From Sarcomyxa edulis (taxonomy: Eukaryota > Basidiomycota > Agaricomycetes > Agaricales > Mycenaceae): a stretch of 64,000 nt of DNA. Below the pieces are notes generated by a model. That model had not been told where the DNA came from. It saw only the letters and a list, made by a program, of their open reading frames with translations, and did no database searches. Of the stretch, positions 9,859 to 20,465 are shown piece after piece. The position numbers and the translations under genes were made by a program. Within the stretch, counting starts at the first letter, position 1; each line of letters opens with the position of its first letter. The DNA is taken from positions 62,001 to 126,000 of the forward strand of contig QUOL01000030.1 in the NCBI GenBank assembly GCA_009761415.1, in the 5' to 3' direction.

Positions 9859-11299
9859 ATGACAAGTATAATTCTATTTATAAATTTAATAGGTATAATT
9901 TTAATATTATTTGTAAGTAATGATGGGATGTTAAGTTTATTATTTAAAAATTTGGTTCGTCAACTAGGTTTAATAACAACAGTATTAGTAATGTATGTAT
10001 TGGTATATTATGGATATATTTATAATATGCAAGAAATAGGATATCAATTCCAAGAAGAAATATTTTCAATAAGATGAGGAGTAGATTTAAGATCTTATAT
10101 ATTAATTTGTTTAACTAGTATATTAGTTCCTTTAGCTATATTATCCAATTGAAAAAATCTAACAACAGAGGTAAATAAGTTTGTTTTAATTATGGTATTA
10201 TTAGGTGTATTATTAATCTTAAATTTTATATGTTTAGATATGATATCTTTTTATATATTTTTTTAAAGTACATTAGCTCCCTTATTTATATTAATAGGTA
10301 TGTATGGAGCAGGTGATAAATCTAAAGCTGCATCTTATATATTATTATATACATTATTAAGTTCATTATTTATGTTATTATCTATAGGAGTATTAAGTTT
10401 CCTTTTAAATTATACAGATTATAATTTAGTAGGTTCCTATTTAATATCTATAGATATACAATGTGTAGTATGATTTCTAGTAATTGCGATAGCAGTGAAA
10501 ACACCGATCATGCCTTTCCATACTTGATTACCAGTAGTACATTCAGAGTCACCATTAGGAGGTTCCATATTATTAGCAGGTGTAGTATTAAAATTAGCAA
10601 CATATGCAGTGATTAGATTAATTTTACCGGGTTTAACAGAAGCCAAAGTATTATATATACCAGGAGTTTACGTAGTAGGAGTATTAACAATAGTATTAAC
10701 ATGTTTAATTACTTTAAGACAAACAGATTTAAAGGTAATCATAGCTTATAGTTCTATAGGACATATGGCTGTATGTGTGTTAGGAGTATTTGCAGATCAG
10801 TTATTAGGATTAGAAGGAAGTATAATGATGTGTTTAGCGCATGGTTTTGTATATCCGGCATTATTTATAGCAGTGGGAGGAGTATTATATGATAGATATC
10901 ATAATAGATTGTTAAATTATTATCAAGGTTTAACTAGTTTTATGCCAGTATTCGTTGTATATTTAGTTATATTTAGTTTCTGTAATATAGGAACACCTTT
11001 AAGTGCAAATTTTTTTAGGTGAAATATTATCATTAGCAGGGGCCTACCAACAAGCTCCTTTATTAATAGTCTTAGGAGTATCATCCGTTTTATTAAGTGC
11101 TTGTTATCAAATGAGATTAACTAATAGATTGACAGGAGGAGCAAAATCGGTTTATCTTCATGTTACAAGTGATTTAACACATAGAGAAGTTTTTTTATTT
11201 AATATGCTATTAATTCCTACAATTTTTATAGGTATTTATCCTAATTTTATATTAAACCTTATAGAAATAGTTTCAGATTTAATTATTTATAATATTTAA
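9859..11299 (+). CDS. nad4: NADH dehydrogenase subunit 4 (one stop, one frameshift)
   Basis: Nad4 is a proton-pumping antiporter-like subunit of complex I. ATG 9859 opens MTSIILFINLIGIILILFV. The diagnostic core PIMPFHTWLPVVHSESPLGG, AGVVLKLATYAVIRLILP and AYSSIGHMAVCVLG is intact. Two lesions are seen. A TAA at 10264 replaces the Glu of the conserved FYIFFES. One extra T in a run near 11008-11014 shifts the frame inside GTPLSANF(L)GEILSLAG. The end codes for FLFNMLLIPTIFIGIYPNF, stopping at TAA 11297. About 480 codons is a usual length. Both lesions touch T runs, which fits homopolymer error as well as decay. Confidence 0.95.
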
Positions 11300-11955
11300 T
11301 ATAATATATATTTTAATAAATAACTATTCCCTAAATTTGTTATACTTTCTTTTTCCCTTTTTTATTCCTTTCCATTCTATTCCTTTTTTATATACTGTAA
11401 AGGATTAAGGCAAGTAAGCATCTTGTTTTTAAATACTTGAACGTATATATTAAATATATAGTAAGGAAATAATAAACATAATAAATATTTAGTATTATAT
11501 TATAAATAAAAACCCCTTCCTTTCCATTCCATTTCCCCGAATAAGTAGGCTTGCAATTCTTCATTTTATGTCTTTCTTTAATTTGGGGGTAACGGTAATT
11601 AATTATAAGTGTCTTAAGAGATTTAGTATATATTTATATACTATATTTATAAGTATATTATTCTTTATCTATAATATATAATATGTATATTAAGTCCACC
11701 GATAGATAGATATATCTTACATTCTTCATTCAGAGGGGGAAGGCTAGTGTAAAATGAATAAGCTATAACTCTTCTAGCAGTGTTTTCTATGTAGTTATAT
11801 ACCTCTTCAAGAGTAATTTTATATTCAATAATCTTCAATAATCTTCAATAATAATCAATAATATTCAAATATATAAAATAATATTAAATTATATTAAATT
11901 AAAGAGTGTTAGGAATGGGCTAATTAAATTAGTAAATGTAGGAAAAGTAATGATA
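11300..11955. other. AT-rich spacer after nad4
   Basis: There is no gene. A short tandem of AATCTTCAATAAT units lies near 11825-11860, followed by ATATTAAATT repeats. The last 60 bases lead directly into the tRNA-Leu gene. Confidence 0.5.
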
Positions 11956-12060
11956 GAAAGAATTTCCGGTGTTGGTAATTGGAGCTGGGTTAAAAAAATT
12001 TAAAAATTTTTTTTAGCCCGGTGGTTTATACCTTCGCGAGTTCAATTCTTGCTTCTTTCA
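11956..12060 (+). tRNA. trnL: tRNA-Leu (probably UAA) with an enlarged anticodon arm
   Basis: A type II tRNA can be folded. The acceptor arms GAAAGAA/TTCTTTC pair perfectly. The D arm is TCC/GGA, the variable arm GGT/ACC, and the T arm GCGAG/CTTGC around TTCAATT. The anticodon stem GGGTT/AGCCC does not close a 7-base loop. Between its arms lie A(7), TTTAAAAA and T(8), so the poly-A and poly-T pair and extend the stem by 7-8 bp below a loop that holds TAA, the leucine anticodon. Total length is 105 nt, about 16 more than expected. It could be a pseudogene, a tRNA whose extra stem is removed or tolerated, or an A/T palindrome insertion. The second leucine tRNA (TAG) at 52368 does not replace it. 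Confidence 0.75.
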
Positions 12061-12388
12061 AATATATAACAATCAACAAAACCTAACTAACCAAACCTAA
12101 CTAACCTAACCAAACCTAAGTAATTATCCTCCAATGTATTTAATGAATGAATTAAGCAACCCTTTGTCATCGATCAATCGAATCGAATCGAATCGGGGGC
12201 CCCAATGTGGTATGGTTTAAACAACGTTTTATTTTAAAGTAACTCAAAAGTGTAAGGTAAATAATAAAAAGGTATAACATTTATGTATTATATCCAGGCA
12301 TATCAAGAATCAACAATAAACAATCGATAATCAACCCGGTAAAGGTAAATCGAAATTAAAAAATGAAAAAATAAAAAATCTAATCTAA
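12061..12388. other. spacer between trnL(UAA) and trnN
   Basis: There is no gene. It contains short repeats of CTAACC/AAACC (12080-12118) and AATCG (12177-12200) ending in a GGGGGCCCC palindrome. Confidence 0.5.
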
Positions 12389-12461
12389 AGTCTTTATAGC
12401 TTAAAGGTTAAAGCAGAGCACTGTTAATGCTTTGATGATAGTTAAATTCTAGCTAAGGACT
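12389..12461 (+). tRNA. trnN: tRNA-Asn (GTT), copy 2
   Basis: The acceptor arms AGTCTTT/AAGGACT pair with one G-T. The D arm is of the AGCTTAAAGGTTAAAGCA type. The anticodon stem GAGCA/TGCTT closes loop CTGTTAA with anticodon GTT. The T arm is ATAGT/TAGCT-like around TAAATTC. Length is 73 nt. It is very different in sequence from the tRNA-Asn at 221-293, so one may be a divergent or acquired copy. Confidence 0.88.
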
Positions 12462-12655
12462 GGGAGTCTACTAAATATACGTAAGTCCTAAGATCTCCCC
12501 AATCAATCAATAATACCCGTATTAATCCATCTCATCTCATCTCACGCTTTAATAATCCCTCTTCTTATTATATAGGTTATATGATAGTGATGATAGAATC
12601 GAAGTGGAACCAATAGTGTGTTGGAAATACAACTAAATTATAAAATATTACATTA

Positions 12656-12681
12656 ACCTCAGTCTTAATGTTTAAAACAGC
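12656..12681 (+). repeat. R1 hairpin element, copy 4
   Basis: ACCTCAGTCTTAATG then TTTAAAACAGC. The 3' outer arm is degraded. It is followed four bases later by an A(10)T(12) palindrome at 12686-12707, an association also seen near other R1 copies. Confidence 0.85.
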
Positions 12682-12685
12682 AGGT

Positions 12686-12707
12686 AAAAAAAAAATTTTT
12701 TTTTTTT
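12686..12707. repeat. A(10)T(12) palindrome
   Basis: A perfect poly-A/poly-T inverted repeat directly after R1 copy 4 and followed by a CTTT microsatellite. The same kind of palindrome appears within genes elsewhere in the window (trnL at 11992, an RT at 63144). Confidence 0.85.
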
Positions 12708-12856
12708 CTTTCTTTCTTGTCATATGAGAGGTTCATATAAAATTAGATTCCAACTCTTTCACAACTGATGAGCTTAGTCTGTTTAAAGCTGCCTAGCAAG
12801 CTTAGTATAGCCTAGCAATGGGACCCAAAAAGTATCAAGAGACAACTAAACAATAA

Positions 12857-12896
12857 CGTGAAAGCCGTATGATGGGAAATGAGGATATATATGGAG
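12857..12896 (+). ncRNA. degenerate group II domain V
   Basis: GTGAAAGCCGTATGATGGG followed by AAATGAGGATATATATGG. The 5' half matches domain V of the cob introns (at 24324 and 27045), including the AGC triad and the GAUGGGAAA loop. The 3' half no longer pairs well. No exon is recognisable behind it. The neighbouring RT remnant is on the opposite strand, so the two are probably not from the same insertion. Confidence 0.5.
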
Positions 12897-13065
12897 GTAG
12901 GGAGATTCCTGTAAATGAGCCTATATGATTAAAAGACAACGGTAAAGAAAGAAGCCCTTTTTTGGCGGAGCTTATTGGGCTAAGGATCTAAAAGATAGAT
13001 TACATCTCTCTCATTCATTGACTAAGTTCGTCTTTTGATGACATAATATCATCTCGGATCATTAG

Positions 13066-13308
13066 TTAATTGTCCACACCGGGTGTTTGAGATCCCGGTT
13101 TATTTGCCATTATATTGGCCGCGTGGGTTCTAAAGAGAAGTGATCTAGCCATAAGGATTTGGGCTTGTTGAACTCTGGAGTCGAATAAACCATGTCTTTC
13201 AGCTAATTTCACTAATTCCTTTTGTTTTAACTCAACTTCTTCTCTTATTTCTAGAGGGTTTGAAAGTTGGAGAGAAAGGTACTCTGGCCTAGTAATATCT
13301 TTAGACAT
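13066..13308 (-). pseudogene. N-terminal fragment of a group II RT (RT-IV)
   Basis: The minus strand codes for 80 residues: MSKDITRPEYLSLQLSNPLE, then EELVKLAERHGLFDSRV-like helical sequence, and NIMANKPGSQTPGVDN before a stop. The ending is the start of the RT domain in fungal group II maturases, usually followed by G-T/E and the finger region. Nothing of the palm or domain X follows in this orientation. The frame stops at 13066 and the next 200 bases downstream do not resume it. Confidence 0.7.
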
Positions 13309-13876
13309 TACATTCTGGGTAGAGTAAGATCTTCCAATTGAAATTTTATTTGAAATCTTGTCAAGGCATACTTAATTCAGCGAACTAAGGCCACTTCTCG
13401 GCTTTTTATCTTAAAGCTACAGGCTCTTAAGAACTGACCGTATATGTCTCTAAAGAGGTCAATAATATGACTTCTCTTCTGTTTGTGAACCATTGGAGAA
13501 GAGAGCTAAAATGAAGTAAACTTAATTGGTTTGGGGTTCCCATGTTTATGATTCGAACTGTTCCTGAGTAAGTTACAAGTTTAGGGCTGTTTAACTCAGT
13601 GGAATGATTTAAGTCTGCTTCTTTGATGGACTGTCCTATAATACTGATCAGAAAAGTTACGGTTTTAAATAACGATTCCATTATTGTCTTGGACCCTTTG
13701 CAAGGTAGAATACGAAGGTTTCGGTGAGCCATTTTTAAATGAAGCTTAGCTTGCGCTGAACTTAAACCATCCGCTAAACAAGGTAGGATACTCAAACATA
13801 ACATCCATAGGATTCTACCAATGTTTTTTACCCGTTTAACAATTCCTCATACCACAGTCTCGTTGGACCATAGCAC
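13309..13876 (-). other. 5' part of a group II intron RNA (host of RT-IV)
   Basis: On the minus strand the sequence begins GTGCTATGGTCCAACGAGAC at 13876, close to the GUGYG start of group II introns, and runs into RT-IV at 13308. Mixed base composition and absence of a convincing protein suggest structured intron RNA (domains I-III). A 125-codon open frame on this strand (13427-13804) has no recognisable domain, and I treat it as chance. No exon is recognisable upstream. Confidence 0.45.
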
Positions 13877-14165
13877 ATTGCTTAACCTTTGTACGTTCGC
13901 GATCAGTGCGTACATGAACTGAGTTACCTTCAGTCCGTTCGAATATTGTCCCTATCGAGAAGAACCTTCAAATATCCTAAATTTAATTTTATCCCGTTTA
14001 CAGGAAGCTTTAATCAATTTAAATGATGTATTATACTTCAAGGGTAATAGTTATTTATTCGTATTCTTTCCTCATACAAAAGCTGAAGCTGTTTTCTTTG
14101 ATAATATAGAGAATAAAAAAGGTTTCAGTCTTGAAAATATCGAATTAGTAATAAAAGTTTTATAA
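13821..14165 (+). CDS. unknown 114-codon ORF
   Basis: With TGA as Trp a frame runs from ATG 13821 to TAA 14163. The first third overlaps the presumed intron RNA on the other strand and may not be real. The rest looks protein-like: FSPFEYCPYREEPSNILNLI, then LQEALINLNDVLYFKG, SYLFVFFPHTKAEAVFFDNI and KGFSLENIELVIKVL. Hydrophobic and charged residues alternate as in a folded soluble domain, unlike the AT spacer around it. A second start at ATG 13914 is possible. I do not recognise the family. It could be the C-terminal piece of a larger plasmid or intron gene. Confidence 0.45.
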
Positions 14166-14361
14166 ATATAATAAATTATTTGAGGATAGGAGTGAAGAAC
14201 GAACTCTTTGTTGAAAGATTAGAAAATGAAGTTTAATTTTTTTTTTTAATCACCTATTACCTTTTTATTAGTGAGAGTATGGTAGTTTTGGTGGGTTAAA
14301 TGAATCTGTTTATCGTAAAATTATTTATTTAAACTTAAGTATTACATATTAATTTTTAAAT

Positions 14362-14520
14362 ATGAATGATATTTTTTAAAAATGGTATGATTTGAAATCT
14401 CATGTTTTAATTGCTCCACAAAATAAGAAGGATTACAAAAATAAGGTTGAGGTTCTGGAGGATGATGAAAATGTTGTTGAGGATGATTATACTCCTTCCT
14501 TAGTTTTTCCTTTTTTTTAA
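14362..14520 (+). pseudogene. unknown 52-codon ORF with one in-frame TAA
   Basis: ATG 14362 reads MNDIF, then TAA, then continues in the same frame KWYDLKSHVLIAPQNKKDYK, NKVEVLEDDENVVEDDYTPS and LVFPFF to TAA 14518. The acidic stretch and low A/T bias at third positions set it apart from the spacer. No family is recognised. It may be the tail of a longer gene cut off upstream. Confidence 0.35.
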
Positions 14521-14760
14521 CTTTTCTTTTTTAGATTAGTCTTTTTGTCTTGTTTCTAATGTTAACACAAAAATACTCCTGGCTTTAGGATATAATAAAT
14601 ATAATCAAGGGCATGATACGGAGGGGTGCGCATATGAATAGAAGCAAAGTAAGTAGTAGGAAAGAAACTAACACAAACAACAGATTTAAAAGATATAAGT
14701 ATGTATTTATATTAATATAATACCCCTAATGAACTATTAAAAATATTTAACTTAAAGTAA

Positions 14761-14806
14761 TAAGGTAAAGTTATAATTATAAACTTACTACTTTATCTTA
14801 TGTAGT
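14761..14806 (+). repeat. hairpin with invertible loop, copy A
   Basis: A 23-base flank TAAGGTAAAGTTATAATTAT-AAA precedes ACTAC, loop TTTATCTTAT, GTAGT. The same flank occurs inverted at 62670-62692, and there the loop has the opposite orientation relative to the flank. The 5-bp arms would allow the loop to flip. Confidence 0.85.
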
Positions 14807-15990
14807 GAGTTGAGAATCCTTTTGGTGTATCATAAAAAAATCGTTCTATTAATGTATGCAAATAAATATAAATAAAAGTTTGAGTATTTTTCTAAAATTA
14901 TCTAAAATTATTAATAAGAAGGCTAAAGAGCTAAGTAGATTATAGAAGATCTAAGAAAAAAAAAGTAGTTAGAGGATTGTTTTAGATATACTTAATAATT
15001 AATTAATAGATAGAAGAGTAAAAATACATATAGAGATGATATAAAATGGTAGCAAATTATCAAAACTTATTGGGTTATATCAAATTCTATGTAACCTGCA
15101 TTGTTAGGATTATCGAGTTTAAATACTATTAGTGGATACAAATATCTAGAAGAGTTAGACAAGATCCAAGCTATATGTAATAACACCTAGTTTAGTGTTG
15201 TTTTTATCTATTTTTTCTTTATGATATAAGGTTATACTAAAGATATATAATAGGCCTCCAATCTAATGATTCGTTGAGGTAGTCTCAAAGTAGTTAAGTA
15301 TTTTTTTTTCTGCTTATCAGTTTCCCTCAATATATTTGTTAGGCTAAATGGAATAAATATATAGATAGGTTCTCAGTCTACTTCTTGTTATTTCATAGTA
15401 TATAAATTGTATCAGTAAAAATAGCTAGCTACTCACAAATATCTATTGTTTAATTCTCTAAATACTACTGTTTAATTCTCTAAATACTACTAGTGGATTA
15501 AATTAAAGTATAAGTTGCCAGATACGCTAGATTTATAAATATAACCTGAAAATAAAGAGGTTTGGGTGCTATAGGATAGACATTTCCGAACAGTACCTAA
15601 AAATTAAAAAATGAGGGGATGCATCCTAAGTAGTAAATAATTTGTGCTATTATTAGAGTATCGTTATATTGGCAGCATAAGATTATTGTAAGGTTTTTTT
15701 TTTTACTCTTTCTGTTATCATATAATAACTGGATACTTTTTTTATCTTTAATTAAAACTCTTTAAATAGCCAAATAGCTAAGAAGAGTAACTCTATTTTA
15801 AAATCCTACCTATCTTATTAACTAGAGAGTAAGTCTCGATTACAGATAGCAAAATAAAACTCCTTTGAATAGTTACCAACTTGAGAAGACTATGGCATAG
15901 TAATATAATACATAATACATCAAGGGATCCAATAAAATAAAAATAAAAATATTAAAAAAACAAAGTATTAAAAATATTATTAGACAATAA

Positions 15991-16085
15991 AGTTGTAAGT
16001 CTTTGTAAGTCTTTGTAAGTCTTTGTAAGTCTTTGTAAGTCTTTATAAGTCTTTATAAGTCTTTGTAAGTCTTTGTAAGTATTGT
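15991..16085 (+). repeat. decamer tandem array
   Basis: About nine head-to-tail copies of GTAAGTCTTT, two of them with TAAGTCTTTA. The array ends in a diverged unit at about 16085. Nothing coding is seen. Confidence 0.9.
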
Positions 16086-17640
16086 AAAGATTAGTAAATT
16101 TTAAAAGCTAATTTTACTTCTCATTTCCCTAGTAAAATAATAACAGTAACCATCTTAGTTAGTAACCGGTATCAATTGTCCTATCAGGTACTGGGTTTTT
16201 AGTTGTTTACTTTGATCTAACTGTTACAGTAAATATCATTATCATTATCTTAATCTAAAAATTAATCAACTATTTAGCATTAACCAATTAAAAATTTAGT
16301 GAAGACTGATAGCTAAGACTTATCTAACCTTGTAAGTTTATTTTGTACTTAATCAGTGTAAAAAAAAATAAGTTATTTATACTACATACTTTGGTTTACA
16401 ACGTTAACAGTTTAGGAAAAATATAAGCTAATATAATAATCATTTTCTTTTTAGATTTTTAATTAGGTTTATTTAATTTATCTAGCTTAGTTTAGTTACA
16501 GTACAAGAAGTACTCAAAGTAAGGTATTTATAAAATCTAATCGTAGAATATTAGTAAAAAACAAATATTAGCAAAAAAACAAATATTAGCAAAAAACAAA
16601 TATTAGTAAAAAATATAGAAGGATGATTATATTAGTAAAAAATATTTTTAAATGAACTGTAAGTAGTTTCCATAACTGTTATAATCATTAAATACCAAAT
16701 AAATTAATATTAAGTAGCTAGTATTTAACTAAACATTAAGTAAGCTTTGGTTAATGATGTATTAAGTAATTACACAAATGGGTAGAGAAAAATAAAATTA
16801 TCAGCGTATAAATAAATGTATTTTTTTTTGTTCTTGTATAGGTTGTATTGTGCTTATAATTAGGTCATTATAACTATCTCAACATCATAAGATTATTATT
16901 ATTGTACAATCATTTATTAAGTGTCTGTTAAATCTTATAAGTAATAGTTTAACAAACATCTGTATTCTAGTAATGATAAGATAAAGGTATAAGATTAAGG
17001 TGATACAGCTATTCAACAGGAAACCTTTAATTAATATTAATAAGTCAGCACAGATGTAAAGATAGACTTAAAAAAAAATAACATAAACCTTTTATACTCG
17101 ATTAACATCCAAGTTCTTTATAAATAGTTAATAATCTTTAGCAATCATATGTAGCCAGCTATAACTATAATAACAAAAGTATCTAATAAAAAAATCAGAT
17201 ATTAGCAATAAAAGTTTATAATTATAGGTATCTCCGTGTCATCTGTTTACAGAGATCTAACTAATTATTTATAAGTTACTTTAACTGTTTAATATATATT
17301 TATAGTTAGTTTAATATATATTGATAGTTAGTAAAATAATTTTTTTTTCTTTCTTTTTTCTTTCTTTTTTTTTCTCTTTTTTCTTTTTTTTTTGGTCTTT
17401 CTCTTTCTCTTTTTGTCTGTCTTCCCTTCTTTCTTTCCTTCCTTCTTTCCTAAAACCTTTGTGTAATAAACTTCGACTACTCTCTCCTATTTAAGAATTT
17501 AATAACTTGTTTCCCTTATCTTACTATTCCCCAATCCCATATTTTATAAAAAAAGTTACCCTTATACTATTTCCCACCCCCCTACTTCATCTAGAATTAA
17601 AATTTTCTCCTTATCTTAGTATACCGCCACTCCCACTATT

Positions 17641-17790
17641 CTTGAAAGTGTCTATTATTTAAAATGTCTATTATTTAAATTGTCTATTATTTAAATTGTC
17701 TATTATTTAAAGTGTCTATTGTTTAAATTGTCTATTCTTGAAAGTGTCTATTGTTTAAAGTGTCTATTGTTTAAAGTGTCTATATAAAAC
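17641..17790 (+). repeat. 17-18 bp tandem array
   Basis: About nine units of the form TGTCTATTATTTAAA, with AGTGTCTATTGTTTAA variants toward the 3' end. Adjacent to a pyrimidine-rich tract. Confidence 0.9.
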
Positions 17791-17910
17791 TTATAATTTT
17801 CCTATTTATTAAATCAAGTCCTATTTATTTAATGAGTACACTATTAGTAAGCTAAATTAAATTTACTACTATTAAATTAAAAATATTTAGGTGCGATATA
17901 AATTAATCTT

Positions 17911-17936
17911 TTGTTTTAAACATTAAGATAGAGGTA
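17911..17936 (-). repeat. R1 hairpin element, copy 5
   Basis: Reverse orientation, TTGTTTTAAACATTAAG then ATAGAGGTAC. The inner arms are intact. The last part reads AGATAGAGG as in copies 7 and 8, defining a sub-type distinct from AGACTGAGG in copy 9. Confidence 0.8.
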
Positions 17937-20220
17937 CAACAGTATCTTTTATCTTGTAATTGCTATATTTAATTAATACTCAAATGGTATAAATAGTTTT
18001 AGTTTAATATTTTTTTTTAACTAGGGCAAATAATTATAGCTTATTTAACTTAGCCTTTATGTATTGTTGAGTACCTATACTAGTATGTAATTTATCAGGT
18101 AACTATATTTAGTTTTCCTGTTATATAGACATACAAGACCAAGACTGTACTTAACTTTAGTAACTATACCACTAATACTTTATCTATCTGTAACTTAAGT
18201 TTGTTTTATTAATATTATAGTATAAATAAAAAGGAATACAGAGAATGAATATAACAATAAACTAAATTACACTTAGTACTAATCTATATTTTTACCATTG
18301 TAAGATTAGTTAGCAATAGCAGAATTAAGGAAAAAAAGTATAAGTTTGCCATTTTCTGTTTATACCCATTACTTCCAAGGAATAATAATAGCAATTGACA
18401 ATAATTTTACTTTTGTACCAACATAGTTACACCTATAGATAATTAATTCAAAAAGAAAAAAGAAAAAGCTAACAAAAACTTAGGGGAAGAGAAAAGAACA
18501 AATAAAAAAAAAAAAAATAAAGATTAACGTATTAATAAATTTATGATCCCTTTCTATTTAACTAAATTTATCCCTCAATAGACCTTTATAATTTTCATGT
18601 ACATCCTTAAATAAATCTTTATTAATAATAACATTTGATAGTTTAGGTAATTCTTCCAATTTAATTATTTTATTTCCGGTTTACTAGTAGTAGCAGCAAC
18701 AACAAAGAAAAGCCTTTGCCTCAACCTGTAATAATATCTATGACTTTTTTAGGAGTCAGTGCAGAGTGACATAAGAGTATTTTTATTAACCTTTTTATTA
18801 ACTTATTTATTAACAGTTATAACAGTAGTATTATTATTAGTGTTATTTTATTTTATTTTATTTTATTTTTCTTTTTATTCAACTTAAATAACTATTTTAC
18901 CTTTTCCTATCCCACACTTGATATGTAACTATTGTAACCAACTTTTTCTTTCCTGCCCTTGTTTTTATTTTTCTTTTGCCTTTAACTTAATAACTATTTA
19001 CTCCTATTCCTACGAAGTTAAACAGTGGAACAACTTTTTTTTTCCCCTGAACTCCTCACTTTTTATTTGTTCTTTTTCCTTAATAAATAAATATAAATAA
19101 ATATTAACCCCCACTCATACCAAGTTAAACAGTGGAACCCCCTTTATCCACTTATCACAAACCTTTTTGTTTTACCACTCCCTCTTTTTTAAATTGTTTT
19201 ACCTACTCACCTCTTTTTATTTAGGATAGGTTAACGTTGGTTTTTTAATATACAATTTTTTTATTCCTTCTTTTTTTTTTTACTTCTTTGTTCTATTTCT
19301 GTTTCTTTTTCTTTCTCCTCCTCCTTACTCTAATTCTTTTTCTAGTACCTTGCTCTCCACTTTGAATTAAACTTGTTCTTATACTACCCTTTGGGTGTGT
19401 AGGGGGAAGCTGATATAAAAAGGTTTTTCACTCCTTAAAAAAAAAAACTTCAGAAGAACGAGAAACTTGGGGAACCAAAGGAAACCAAAGGGGAAAGGTA
19501 TGAGAGGAAGTTCAGTAAAGAATAAAGGAGTTATCAAGACTTATCAAGAATAAAAATGCGAGACACTATACACACAATAAAAAGGAGATCAGGAAGTAGA
19601 GATTTTAACAATGGCACTTTTCTAAAAGACTCCTGAGGGAACGGGGAAAACGAACTCAGGTCTAAGAACTAAGAACTAAGAACTAAGAAACAAAAAAAAA
19701 ATCTTTTTTGTTTTCTTTGCTTTGGCTTTGCTTTGCTTTTCTTTTTTGTTCTTTTTTTATTAAAGATAAACAAACTAACTAACAAAAAAAACCCCAGCTT
19801 AAACAATATAAAATTTAAGTATTTGCAAAACAAATAAACTAATCTTAATTACAGTAACTTTAAACTTAGAAGGTAGACTCATTATCTTAAATTAGGGAAA
19901 TGTGCTAGCCCCTCGTTAACCTAATCCTTTAAGCTAAGTATACTTACGGTTAAGATTGGAGTCCAACTATGTGATTCTTCGATACCTAGAAATAAATTGT
20001 TTAATTAATTTATTTTTTTTTTTATTTACTTATTTAGTTAACTAGTTATTTATTTATTTAAGTACTTAGGTAGTTAGTTATTTAATTATTTAATTATTAT
20101 TTAATTTATTAAACAAAACTAAACAAAAGGAGAAGAAGAATTTCCTATATTAGAGATATGACAATGGAATTTTTATATTTAAAAACGGTATTTTTATAAT
20201 TAGGAGAACCTGTTCGCCTT

Positions 20221-20260
20221 TGCGCCCTTCGGTTCTACAACTCTCGGGTTGGATGAATTA
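20221..20260 (+). repeat. R2 GC cluster, copy 1
   Basis: TGCGCCCTTCGGTTCTACAA then CTCTCGGGTTGGATGAATTA. It closely matches two copies at 59890 and 60000. The core CGGTTC...TCGGGTT stands out in an otherwise AT sequence. Confidence 0.85.
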
Positions 20261-20465
20261 AAAAAAAAATAATAGAAGAGAATAGAATAAAGAAAAATAA
20301 GAAATAAATATATTATTAGAAGTATATTATTTAATCTTTAAACAAAAATATATAATTAGAAGTATAGTATTTAATTTTTTTTTGTTTTATTTATTATACA
20401 CTACTACTACTTTATGTTTTTAACTTGGGTATACACCTAACGATTGGGTCCAGTATTGTTTCTAT

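Larger units (their letters stand above)
14521..20465. other. AT-rich spacer of about 6 kb
   Basis: I see no credible gene on either strand. It holds several local repeats reported separately: an invertible hairpin at 14787, decamer repeats at 15991, ACAAATATTAGCAAAA repeats at 16553-16640, a TCTATTATTTAAA array at 17641, an R1 copy at 17911, an R3 piece at 18712, an R4-like piece at 19481 and an R2 GC cluster at 20221. A long T/C-rich tract lies at 17340-17460. A 60-codon open frame at 18918 is AT-rich and unconvincing. Confidence 0.55.

Noticed and set aside
10264..10266. Reassignment of TAA to a sense codon as explanation for internal TAA
   Set aside because: nad2 (649 codons), nad3 and atp9 have no internal TAA and end with TAA. 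A general reassignment would leave TAA in them too. Mutation or consensus error is simpler.
13427..13804. 125-codon open frame on the minus strand
   Set aside because: It lies in what appears to be group II intron RNA just after a GTGCT 5' end, has no recognisable domain, and its composition follows RNA structure rather than a protein pattern.
15991..16085. CRISPR-like array (decamer repeat) and other tandem arrays
   Set aside because: Units are about 10 bp with no unique spacers, no flanking cas genes, and the DNA is mitochondrial. They are simple tandem repeats.
18918..19100. 60-codon open frame with Cys and Phe clusters
   Set aside because: It lies in T/C-rich spacer between microsatellites, lacks any motif, and similar frames occur by chance on this strand.
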